DNA from: Kurthia senegalensis
Lineage (GTDB): Bacteria; Bacillota; Bacilli; Bacillales_A; Planococcaceae
Length of the DNA: 50,600 bases
Assembly (NCBI RefSeq): GCF_000285595.1
Contig: NZ_HE611066.1
Span: 84,694 to 135,293 of the forward strand
Reading direction: 5' to 3'
Shown here: in pieces, positions 44,010-50,600 of the stretch
How positions within the stretch are numbered: the first letter of the stretch is position 1
How the letters are laid out: every line of letters starts with the position of its first letter
Program-made: the position numbers and the translations under genes
Notes under the pieces: model-generated
Database searches by the model: none
Seen by the model: only the letters and a program-made list of their open reading frames with translations
What the model was told of the DNA's origin: nothing

Positions 44010-44057
44010 TAATCATAGATATTAACTTTTGGAATTATTTTACTTAAACGGTATACT
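44004..44057 (+). promoter_or_regulatory. CoA transferase promoter with LysR-type box
   Basis: TTGGAA (44029-44034) and TATACT (44052-44057) are separated by 17 bases. Upstream, CTATGAT-A-ATCATAG (44004-44018) is a perfect 7-1-7 dyad containing T-N11-A, the LysR consensus form, centred near -53. The dyad overlaps the stop codon of LysR regulator 2. Confidence 0.65.
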
Positions 44058-44144
44058 TATACGTAACATCTTAGATGCACACATACGTTGGCCTTTTTAC
44101 GAATAAAGAAACTTACTTCGCGTAAGCACTAGGAGGAAACACTT

Positions 44145-45639
44145 ATGATCGATCGCATCAAACGACCAGAATTACACAATCGTATAGTAACCGCACAAGA
44201 AGCTGCAAGTTGGATAAAGGATGGCATGGTACTCGGTATGAGCGGCTTCGGACGCTCAAGTGATGCAAAAGTTGTTCCTCTTGCACTCGTTGAAAAATCT
44301 AAAACTGAATCGTTCCAAGTAGACGTCTATACAGGCGCTTCTCTCGGACCAGAAGTCGACCAATACATGGTAGAAGCTGGTATTATTCGAAAACGTGCAC
44401 CGTATCAAGCCGAGCGTAGTATGCGTCAAGCCATTAATAGTGGTCTCGTACTGTATACGGATATGCACTTATCGCATAATGCCGAACAAATTCGAAACGG
44501 CGTTATCGGTCCGTTTGACTTTGCAATTATTGAAGCGTCTGCTATTACAGAGGACGGTCTCATTATTCCAACAAATTCCGTTGGAAACGGGCCGATTTAT
44601 GCACAATATGCAAAAAAAATCATTATTGAATTAAATACGAAACAGCCTCAACTCGAAGGCATACATGATATTTACGTACCTGATACACAAGGAAAGCGCC
44701 AACCGATTCCTCTATGCGATGCAGCAGATCGTATCGGAGAACGTGGCATTCGCGTAGACTTAAACAAAATTGCCGGTATTGTACATTCGGAGCTAGTAGA
44801 TGCGCCTGCACTCATCGTAGAGCCGGATGCAGAAACAGAAGTAATGGCAAACTACCTCATCGACTTTTTAAAAGAGGAAGTAGCGAGTGGTCGCGTGACG
44901 GAATTCCCAATTATTCAATCCGGTGTTGGCTCGGTCTCAAATGCCGTATTAAACGGATTTTTAAAATCGGATTTAACCGATTTAGAGCTGTATTCGGAAG
45001 TACTACAAGATGCTGTATTTGATTTAATCGACGCAGGGAAAGTTAAAATCGCCTCTGGTACGGCATTAACATTAAGTGAAAAGTATGCGCAAAAAAGTGT
45101 ATGAAGATTTTAGTCGCTATGCGGATCACATTATTTTGCGTCCACAAGAAATTTCAAACCATCCAGAACTTATTCGTCGACTCGGACTTGTTGCAATCAA
45201 TACAGCACTTGAAGTTGATTTGTACGGGAACGTCAACTCAACGCACGTGTTCGGCACGCATATTATGAACGGCATTGGTGGTTCTGGAGACTATGCTCGA
45301 AACGCACGCATCGGTATTTTCGTCACGAAATCGTCGGCGAAAAATGGGACGGTTTCTTCCATCGTACCAATGGTATCGCATCACGATCATACAGAACATG
45401 ATGTCGATGTCATCATTACCGAACAAGGTGTCGCTGACCTACGTGGACTTGCACCGAAAGAGCGTGTCGCAAAAATCATTGATCATTGCGCGCATCCCGA
45501 TTTCCGCGAAGCGCTGTGGGATTATTATAACCGTGCCGTACAACAAACGAACAATGCGCAAACACCACATATTTTAGCAGAAGCCTTTTCTTGGCATATT
45601 CAATATGCAGAAGGTAAAAAACCGGTCGTACGCCAATAA
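44145..45639 (+). CDS. Acetyl-CoA hydrolase/CoA transferase (one-base frameshift)
   Basis: This is a family I CoA transferase of the acetyl-CoA hydrolase/succinate CoA-transferase group. The first frame (44145-45104) contains FPIIQSGVGSVSNAVLNGF, a CoA-binding glycine loop. The second (to 45639) contains TALEVDLYGNVNSTH with the catalytic Glu (about residue 356) and IITEQGVADLRGL. Deleting one A from the A6 run at 45091-45096 merges them into 497 residues (…LSEKYAQKVYEDFSRYADHI…), the usual family length. AGGAGG is 6 bases before the ATG. It moves CoA between acetate and another acyl group such as succinate. Catalytic Glu and CoA loop are on different sides of the break, so the gene as written would be inactive. 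Confidence 0.88.
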
Positions 45640-45720
45640 GTTACGGAATTTGACACTTCCCCCATCACGATTGAAACTATTTGGTGCTATAATGAAGTGA
45701 TGAAATGAGGGTGAATCGGT

Positions 45721-46065
45721 ATGAAAAAATTATTAATGACGTTCGCAATGTCGTCTGCACTCGTATTAGCCGCATGTGGTGCGAATGCAGATGAAGGATA
45801 CGAAACGATGAAAGATACAGTCGTTCGTGGAATGCAACAATTTACAGTTGAAACAAATGCAGACACGAAAGATGCCGTTACGAACATTGCAGACGAACTG
45901 CAAAAGAAAGCATTAAAAGCAAATACGAAACCGGATTCTATGTGGATCAATGTGGAAGATCGTCACGGTAAACTCGTTGCAACTGTTCGCGTAGCGTATA
46001 CGAAAACCGGTCTTCAACAAACCGGTTTAAAAGAAATGAATACGTACGACTTAGTTTTAAAATAA
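45721..46065 (+). CDS. Small lipoprotein, unknown function
   Basis: This 114-residue protein has a lipoprotein signal (MKKLLMTFAMSSALVLAAC, Cys19). The mature domain of about 95 residues is charged, with the ending DRHGKLVATVRVAYTKTGLQQTG, alternating strand-like segments and no cysteines. GAGGGTG lies ahead of the ATG. I recognise no family. It stands alone between the CoA transferase and the hybrid kinase and has its own terminator. Confidence 0.7.
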   Translation: MKKLLMTFAMSSALVLAACGANADEGYETMKDTVVRGMQQFTVETNADTKDAVTNIADELQKKALKANTKPDSMWINVEDRHGKLVATVRVAYTKTGLQQTGLKEMNTYDLVLK

Positions 46066-46075
46066 TTTATTTCCG

Positions 46076-46107
46076 AACCTCCAACAAATTCGTTGGAGGT
46101 TTTTTTG
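46076..46107 (+). terminator. Terminator of the lipoprotein gene
   Basis: The stem AACCTCCAAC/GTTGGAGGTT is followed by TTTTTT, just after the stop. Confidence 0.88.
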
Positions 46108-46206
46108 TATTTAATCTCCATTTTTTCTTCCTTTCTCTTTATTAAGGAGGACACTCTACCGTATAATGGTAATTATAAGTAAATTCAAAGAAAGGGGTTG
46201 AATTGA

Positions 46207-48948
46207 ATGAAAAACTCCATTCGCCTAAAAATTACAGCAGGTTATGTATTGTTAATTGCTTGCTTGTTAATAGCCGTCATGTTTTTAATGAATCAAATTA
46301 GTACGTTGCAAACAGCTCGCAACGCTCTTTTGACACAAGAAACAAAAGTTCAAAACTTGACGAGTAATCTAGAAAAATCTGTTCTAAACATGAATCGCTC
46401 TCAGCGTGGTTATATTATTACAGGTGATAAAGACTATCTTGAACCATACAACGAAGCCGTCAAAACATGGGAAGATGACTTGACGCAATTGAAGAAAAAC
46501 TTTTCAACCCAATCGATTCAAAAAGAACGACTTGATGCTATTGATCGCCATTTACAAAGTTGGATTAAAGAGGCAGCAGAACCAACTATTCGCTTGAAAA
46601 CAGAAGGCGATGAAAAAGGAATTCAAAACTTTTACACGCAAGATCAAGGACAATCTGAAATCGAAATTATTACGCAGACATTTACGGAACTACAAGATGG
46701 TGAAGCAAATTATTTAAAAGACGAAATGAAAAAACTCGATAATCGAAATACAAACATCATTTGGTTTTTAATTATTTTCTTATTTTCTTGCTCGATTATC
46801 GCTACGCTCGTCTCAAGCTTCATTTCTCGTTCTATTATTAAAACGATTAAATATACGACGAATGCCATCAAACATATTTCACGTAATGAAGGCTCTTTAA
46901 AAACACGTATTCCAAAATTGACGAAAGATGAATTAGGTGAACTAGCCGTTGCGACGAATGAATTGCTCGACGAGATCGACCACCGTGAATGGCTACAATC
47001 GAATACGTCTAAAATTGTTCTCGATTACCAAGGAATTTCATCTATCCGCCAACTATCTAACGTATTTTTAACGAATATCGCAAAAATTACCCAATCGTCC
47101 TACGGTGCTTTTTACGTATTAGACGAACAATCAAGCGCAAAAATGGCGTATACGAAACAAAGTGTGTTTGCTAATACAGCATCGGACCTCGGGCGCGACT
47201 CATTCCTACTCGGAGAAGGCGTGATTGGTCAATGTGCACTCGATCGAAAGCCGATTCATTTAAAAGATATGCAAGACTTTCGAATGCTTTCAACTGGGCT
47301 TGGTGAATTGACACCTCGCGAAATTTATATCGTGCCGATTTTATTTGAAAACCAAACGATTGCGATACTAGAGCTTGGTACGATTCAACGCTTCTCAGAA
47401 TTGCAAATTCAGTTAATGGAACAATTAACCGAACAATTCGGCTCAAGTATTAATAGCGTCTTACGCCGTATGGAAATCGTTCAATTATTAAACGAATCAC
47501 GTGCGATGACCGAAGAATTACAAGCGCAATCCGAGCAACTACAAGCGCAATCTGAGCAATTGCAAACCCAATCGGATGAATTACAAAAACAAACGACACA
47601 ACTTAAAAAAGTTAATACAGAACTCGAACTGCGCACCGTCGATGCCGAAGAAAAAACGCTCGAACTCGAAGCAGCAAAAGAAAGCCTTGAGAAAAGTACG
47701 GCTGAACTCATGCAAAGCTCTAAATACAAATCAGAATTCCTTGCGAACATGTCTCATGAGCTAAGAACACCACTAAACAGTATTTTAATTTTATCTGAAA
47801 TGATGTCTGAAAATCCGAATGCAAATTTAACAGATGAAGATATAGAATATGCGTCAATTATCCATCAATCGGGTAAAGACTTATTAGATTTGATTAGTGA
47901 CATTTTAGATTTATCTAAAATTGAAGCAGGTAAAGTCGACTTAATATTTGAAGATGTCCATCTCCAAACATTCCCTTCTCAACTTGAAGCGAACTTTAGC
48001 CACTTCGGAAATGAGAATAATGTGGCCTTCCACGTTAAATTAGACGACGATGTGCCAGATACGTTCTTTACCGATGCGATGCGTCTCCAACAAATCTTGA
48101 AAAACCTTCTATCTAATGCCTTTAAATTCACGAAAGAAGGCGAAGTCAACGTCCAAATCAAGAAATTACATCCAAACCACGAACAAGAACAACTAACAGA
48201 TGATTGGGTACAATTTGATATTAAAGATACGGGCATCGGTATTTCAGAAGATAAGCAACAACATATTTTTGAAAGCTTCCGCCAAGCGGATGGTGCAACT
48301 GTTCGTAAATACGGTGGTACCGGTTTAGGTCTTGCGATTTGTCGAGAATTTTCAACACTTCTAGGTGGCACGATTGACGTCACAAGTACAGAAGGTGAGG
48401 GAAGTACATTTACCCTCGCCCTACCGAACTTACCGAACGGCTTAAAATCAAATGACACTGAAAAAACTTCAGCAGTTGAGGAAGTATCAGAAACTGTTCC
48501 TCCTGCAGAAATAACAGAAGAAGCAGCCGAAGCTTCTCTATTCGTCGACAAACATATTTTAATCGTCGATGATGATCAACGAAACATTTATTCACTTGAA
48601 AAAGTATTACACCAACATCAATTCCAGATCGCGTATGTAGAAAATGGATTTGAATGTATCGATTACTTAACAGATCATCCTGAAGTCGATATCGTCTTAA
48701 TGGACATTATGATGCCCGAACTTGATGGCTTCGATACGATGCGTATTATTCGCAACAGCCTCGAGTTAGAAGTACCGATTATTGCTCTGACTGCAAAAGC
48801 GATGAAATCCGATCGGGAAAAATGCATCGCTGCTGGAGCATCTGACTACTTAAGTAAGCCATTTGATATTAATCAACTCTTATCTGTACTGCGTGTATGG
48901 CTATCGCAGAAGGAGGAAAATCATTCATGGAAGAACTCGAGCAATTAG
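46207..48948 (+). CDS. Hybrid sensor histidine kinase (CHASE3-HAMP-GAF-HisKA-HATPase-REC)
   Basis: This 913-residue membrane kinase has a first membrane helix (residues 8-27), an extracellular CHASE3-type helical domain (about 35-175, with SVLNMNRSQRGYIITGDKDYLEPY), a second helix (about 182-205), HAMP (about 206-260) and GAF (about 280-420). A Gln/Glu-rich heptad coil lies at about 435-510. HisKA follows with the phospho-acceptor His517 in FLANMSHELRTPLN, then HATPase (N box ILKNLLSNAFKFT, GGTGLGLAIC), and a receiver domain (about 785-900) with phospho-acceptor Asp833 in VLMDIMMPELDG and DDD at its start. AAAGGGG precedes the ATG. The 3' end overlaps the cheR gene by 22 bases, so the two proteins are made together. 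No separate response regulator with an output domain is adjacent. Confidence 0.92.
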   Translation: MKNSIRLKITAGYVLLIACLLIAVMFLMNQISTLQTARNALLTQETKVQNLTSNLEKSVLNMNRSQRGYIITGDKDYLEPYNEAVKTWEDDLTQLKKNFSTQSIQKERLDAIDRHLQSWIKEAAEPTIRLKTEGDEKGIQNFYTQDQGQSEIEIITQTFTELQDGEANYLKDEMKKLDNRNTNIIWFLIIFLFSCSIIATLVSSFISRSIIKTIKYTTNAIKHISRNEGSLKTRIPKLTKDELGELAVATNELLDEIDHREWLQSNTSKIVLDYQGISSIRQLSNVFLTNIAKITQSSYGAFYVLDEQSSAKMAYTKQSVFANTASDLGRDSFLLGEGVIGQCALDRKPIHLKDMQDFRMLSTGLGELTPREIYIVPILFENQTIAILELGTIQRFSELQIQLMEQLTEQFGSSINSVLRRMEIVQLLNESRAMTEELQAQSEQLQAQSEQLQTQSDELQKQTTQLKKVNTELELRTVDAEEKTLELEAAKESLEKSTAELMQSSKYKSEFLANMSHELRTPLNSILILSEMMSENPNANLTDEDIEYASIIHQSGKDLLDLISDILDLSKIEAGKVDLIFEDVHLQTFPSQLEANFSHFGNENNVAFHVKLDDDVPDTFFTDAMRLQQILKNLLSNAFKFTKEGEVNVQIKKLHPNHEQEQLTDDWVQFDIKDTGIGISEDKQQHIFESFRQADGATVRKYGGTGLGLAICREFSTLLGGTIDVTSTEGEGSTFTLALPNLPNGLKSNDTEKTSAVEEVSETVPPAEITEEAAEASLFVDKHILIVDDDQRNIYSLEKVLHQHQFQIAYVENGFECIDYLTDHPEVDIVLMDIMMPELDGFDTMRIIRNSLELEVPIIALTAKAMKSDREKCIAAGASDYLSKPFDINQLLSVLRVWLSQKEENHSWKNSSN

Positions 48949-49745
48949 AAGTTAAGCTATTGCTAGAAGCGGTTTACCAACTTACATCTTACGATTTCCG
49001 TGAATATAGTTCTGCCTCTATTACGAGGCGCATTCAGAACCGTAAAATGATTGAACAGTTTTCATCCATCACGATGCTAACAAACGCTATCATTCATGAT
49101 GAACAAATGCGAAAACAATTAATGGACGACTTTACGATCCACGTTACCGAAATGTTTCGGGACCCTAGTTTCTTCAAATGTTTACGCGAATTTATTTTGC
49201 CACAATTTACGAATTTGCCATCTATTAAAATTTGGCACGCTGGCTGTTCCACAGGGGAAGAAGTATTTTCAATGGCAATTTTATTGCACGAACTTGGCAT
49301 GCTAGATCGCGCAACAATTTTTGCGACAGATATTAACGAAAAAATCTTGCACAAAGCGACCATTGCTCGATTCCCACTTCATAAAATGCAAATGTATACG
49401 CGAAATTATTTAGCATCTGGCGGAACAAATTCTTTTTCAGATTATTACGATACAGACGATTCCTTTGCTTACATTAAGCCAGCATTGTTACAGCGTATTC
49501 ATTTTGCACAGCATAATCTCGTAACGGACCAATCGTTTAATGAATTTCACATTATCTTTTGCCGAAATGTCTTAATTTATTTTAACCCTGCGCTTCAAAC
49601 GAAAGTACATCAACTATTTTTTGATAGTTTACAAAACGGGGGCTTTCTCGCATTAGGTAATAAAGAAACGATGACCTTTTCCGCAAAAAGTCACCGCTTC
49701 CTAAATGATTATGCTCATGAACACATTTTCCAAAAAAATGTGTAA
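48927..49745 (+). CDS. cheR: CheR-type protein methyltransferase
   Basis: This 272-residue SAM-dependent protein-glutamate methyltransferase has the N-terminal helical CheR domain (about residues 1-75, YDFREYSSASITRRIQNRKM) and a catalytic domain. The SAM motif is IWHAGCSTGEEVFSMAILLHELG, then FATDINEKILHKA and FHIIFCRNVLIYF. The start at 48927 has AAGGAGG 10 bases upstream and lies inside the end of the kinase gene. No chemoreceptor or chemotaxis genes are present, so the likely substrate is the partner kinase, whose Gln/Glu-rich coil resembles methylatable segments. That substrate is inference. It may instead act on receptors encoded elsewhere. Confidence 0.9.
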   Translation: MEELEQLEVKLLLEAVYQLTSYDFREYSSASITRRIQNRKMIEQFSSITMLTNAIIHDEQMRKQLMDDFTIHVTEMFRDPSFFKCLREFILPQFTNLPSIKIWHAGCSTGEEVFSMAILLHELGMLDRATIFATDINEKILHKATIARFPLHKMQMYTRNYLASGGTNSFSDYYDTDDSFAYIKPALLQRIHFAQHNLVTDQSFNEFHIIFCRNVLIYFNPALQTKVHQLFFDSLQNGGFLALGNKETMTFSAKSHRFLNDYAHEHIFQKNV

Positions 49746-49770
49746 ACGTTTGATTCGTCGTTAACGAAAC

Positions 49771-49817
49771 AAAACCCACCTTTTCTCAGGCTATTCCTGA
49801 AAAAAGGTGGGTTTTTT
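49771..49817 (+). terminator. Terminator of the kinase-cheR operon
   Basis: A long hairpin has AAAACCCACCTTTT paired with its complement and TCAGG/CCTGA above it with one mismatch pair between, followed by TTTTTT. A short run of A on the other side lets it also act on the minus strand. Confidence 0.88.
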
Positions 49818-49873
49818 GTAAGCAATTTTGAGTTCGCCGTCTTTTCCAAAAAACGTTATTCCTTAAGTTTTTA

Positions 49874-50580
49874 TTAACAACGAACGTGCTTGCGCTTAAA
49901 GCCAATGCGTCCTTTTTCAATCGCTTTTTCAATTTCAGGATATGCATTTAACACGAGTGGTTTCTTCCCTACTCGCTCTCGTTTTATATCACCTAATTGC
50001 AACGCCATGTCCGTCGCTTCTTTATGTAATGGTTCATAGGAGATTGCGACCGCTTTCAAAAATTGAATCATCGCGATTTGTGTTCGCTCAGGTTGCTCAT
50101 GAACCGTATCTCGAACCGTTTCAATCATTTGATATAATACGTCTTTAGTAAAAAAGGCATCTTTTTGATTTCCGAGTAACCAACAATAACAGCTCCACCC
50201 TGCAGACATCTTCAACTCGTCTCCCGTAGCGATCCAGCTTGTGGCGATTTGTTCAGCAAGTGGTGATTCGGCTAATGTAACAGCGACAACATAATCCGAT
50301 AGCATGTAAAAATACGCTGTTTCCATCCAGCGATCAAAATCTTCTGCCGTCATGATGAGCGGTTCCGCAATCATTCCTGCAAAATACATCGCATCGTAAT
50401 TCCCTGTTGCATACAATTGTTCGGCTAAAGGCTGATTTAGTTTTATTTTTTTAAATAACGGTTTCATCGCACTTGTCGCAACACCAAATACCGGCTCTTT
50501 TGCCCCATTCGATACGTATATTTTTTCGTTCTTTCTGTTGCTACTTGTTCCAGCTGTTGCATCACTTCTTGTACGTTCAT
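49874..50580 (-). CDS. DNA alkylation repair protein, HEAT-repeat type (one-base frameshift near start)
   Basis: This is a helical-repeat protein of the DNA_alkylation (AlkC/AlkD-like) family. The opening IYVSNGAKEPVFGVATSAMKPLFKKIK and the following FAGMIAEP...MTAEDFDRW repeats are typical. The ATG at 50580 with AGGAGG 8 bases upstream gives the N-terminus MNVQEVMQQLEQVATERTKK. It then falls out of frame at the T6 run 50521-50526 (plus-strand view); one more base restores a 235-residue protein. As written, only an alternative start at 50587 reading an unrelated N-terminal sequence is open. Family members excise alkylated bases or bind such DNA. Confidence 0.75.
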
Positions 50581-50600
50581 TAGTCATTCCTCCTAAAAAT

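Noticed and set aside
47979-48551. 190-codon open frame antisense to the hybrid kinase
   Set aside because: It is a shadow of the HATPase coding region, with no ribosome site and low-complexity composition.
1-50600. CRISPR arrays, tRNA or rRNA genes, prophage or plasmid functions
   Set aside because: No regularly spaced repeats, cloverleaf-like sequences, rRNA segments, integrase or phage structural genes were seen.

Overview
The window looks like chromosomal DNA from a low-GC Gram-positive bacterium of the order Bacillales. The evidence is strong AGGAGG-type ribosome binding sites, short intergenic regions with U-tailed hairpin terminators, a polyglycerol-phosphate lipoteichoic acid synthase, an MsmX-type shared sugar ATPase, a complete seven-gene Mrp antiporter operon, a Feu-type siderophore locus and an LmrAB-type drug efflux pair. 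The family is probably Planococcaceae (Kurthia/Lysinibacillus-like), but that is an impression from protein style and no phylogeny was run. No rRNA, tRNA, CRISPR array, prophage or intact insertion sequence was seen.

Layout. Positions 1-3.7 kb hold a cytoplasmic transglutaminase-like protein, an msmX-like ATPase and a small membrane protein. Positions 4.0-9.9 kb are an iron-siderophore uptake island: AraC activator, trilactone-type esterase, lipoprotein receptor, two permeases and an ATPase, with two Fur-box candidates. Positions 10.4-12.4 kb hold ltaS. Positions 13-20 kb are mixed: a quinone-type ring-cleaving dioxygenase, an ATP-grasp ligase, a secreted unknown, a TetR/ABC-2 permease pair, a membrane-anchored beta-lactamase-fold protein that lacks catalytic residues, and a coiled-coil protein with a DNA-binding-like head. 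Positions 20.4-23.7 kb hold a GNAT, brnQ, a small DUF3953-like protein and a secreted nuclease with an excalibur domain. Positions 23.8-29.5 kb are mrpABCDEFG on the minus strand. Positions 29.7-36.9 kb hold a PucR-type regulator, nitronate monooxygenase, iron alcohol dehydrogenase, GDSL esterase, LysE exporter and a membrane diguanylate cyclase. Positions 36.97-37.52 kb are a decayed IS3-family element. Positions 37.6-40.7 kb hold an EamA transporter and lmrAB with recognisable LmrA/YxaF boxes. Positions 40.9-45.6 kb are an acyl-CoA module: thiolase, two overlapping LysR regulators and an acetyl-CoA hydrolase/transferase. Positions 45.7-50.6 kb hold a small lipoprotein, a hybrid CHASE3 histidine kinase overlapping a CheR methyltransferase, and a DNA alkylation repair protein.

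The most consequential observation is that six genes (feuB, feuC, ltaS, the ABC-2 permease, the CoA transferase and the alkylation repair gene) are each broken by exactly one base, always inside a run of six or seven A or T. Restoring one base in each gives a full-length family-typical protein. Homopolymer sequencing error is the simplest explanation; real decay or slippage cannot be excluded from one sequence. I did not find a clearly new system. The best leads are the pseudo-beta-lactamase, the kinase/CheR pair, the coiled-coil protein with its GTTAAC repeats, and a terminator hairpin in the mrp leader.
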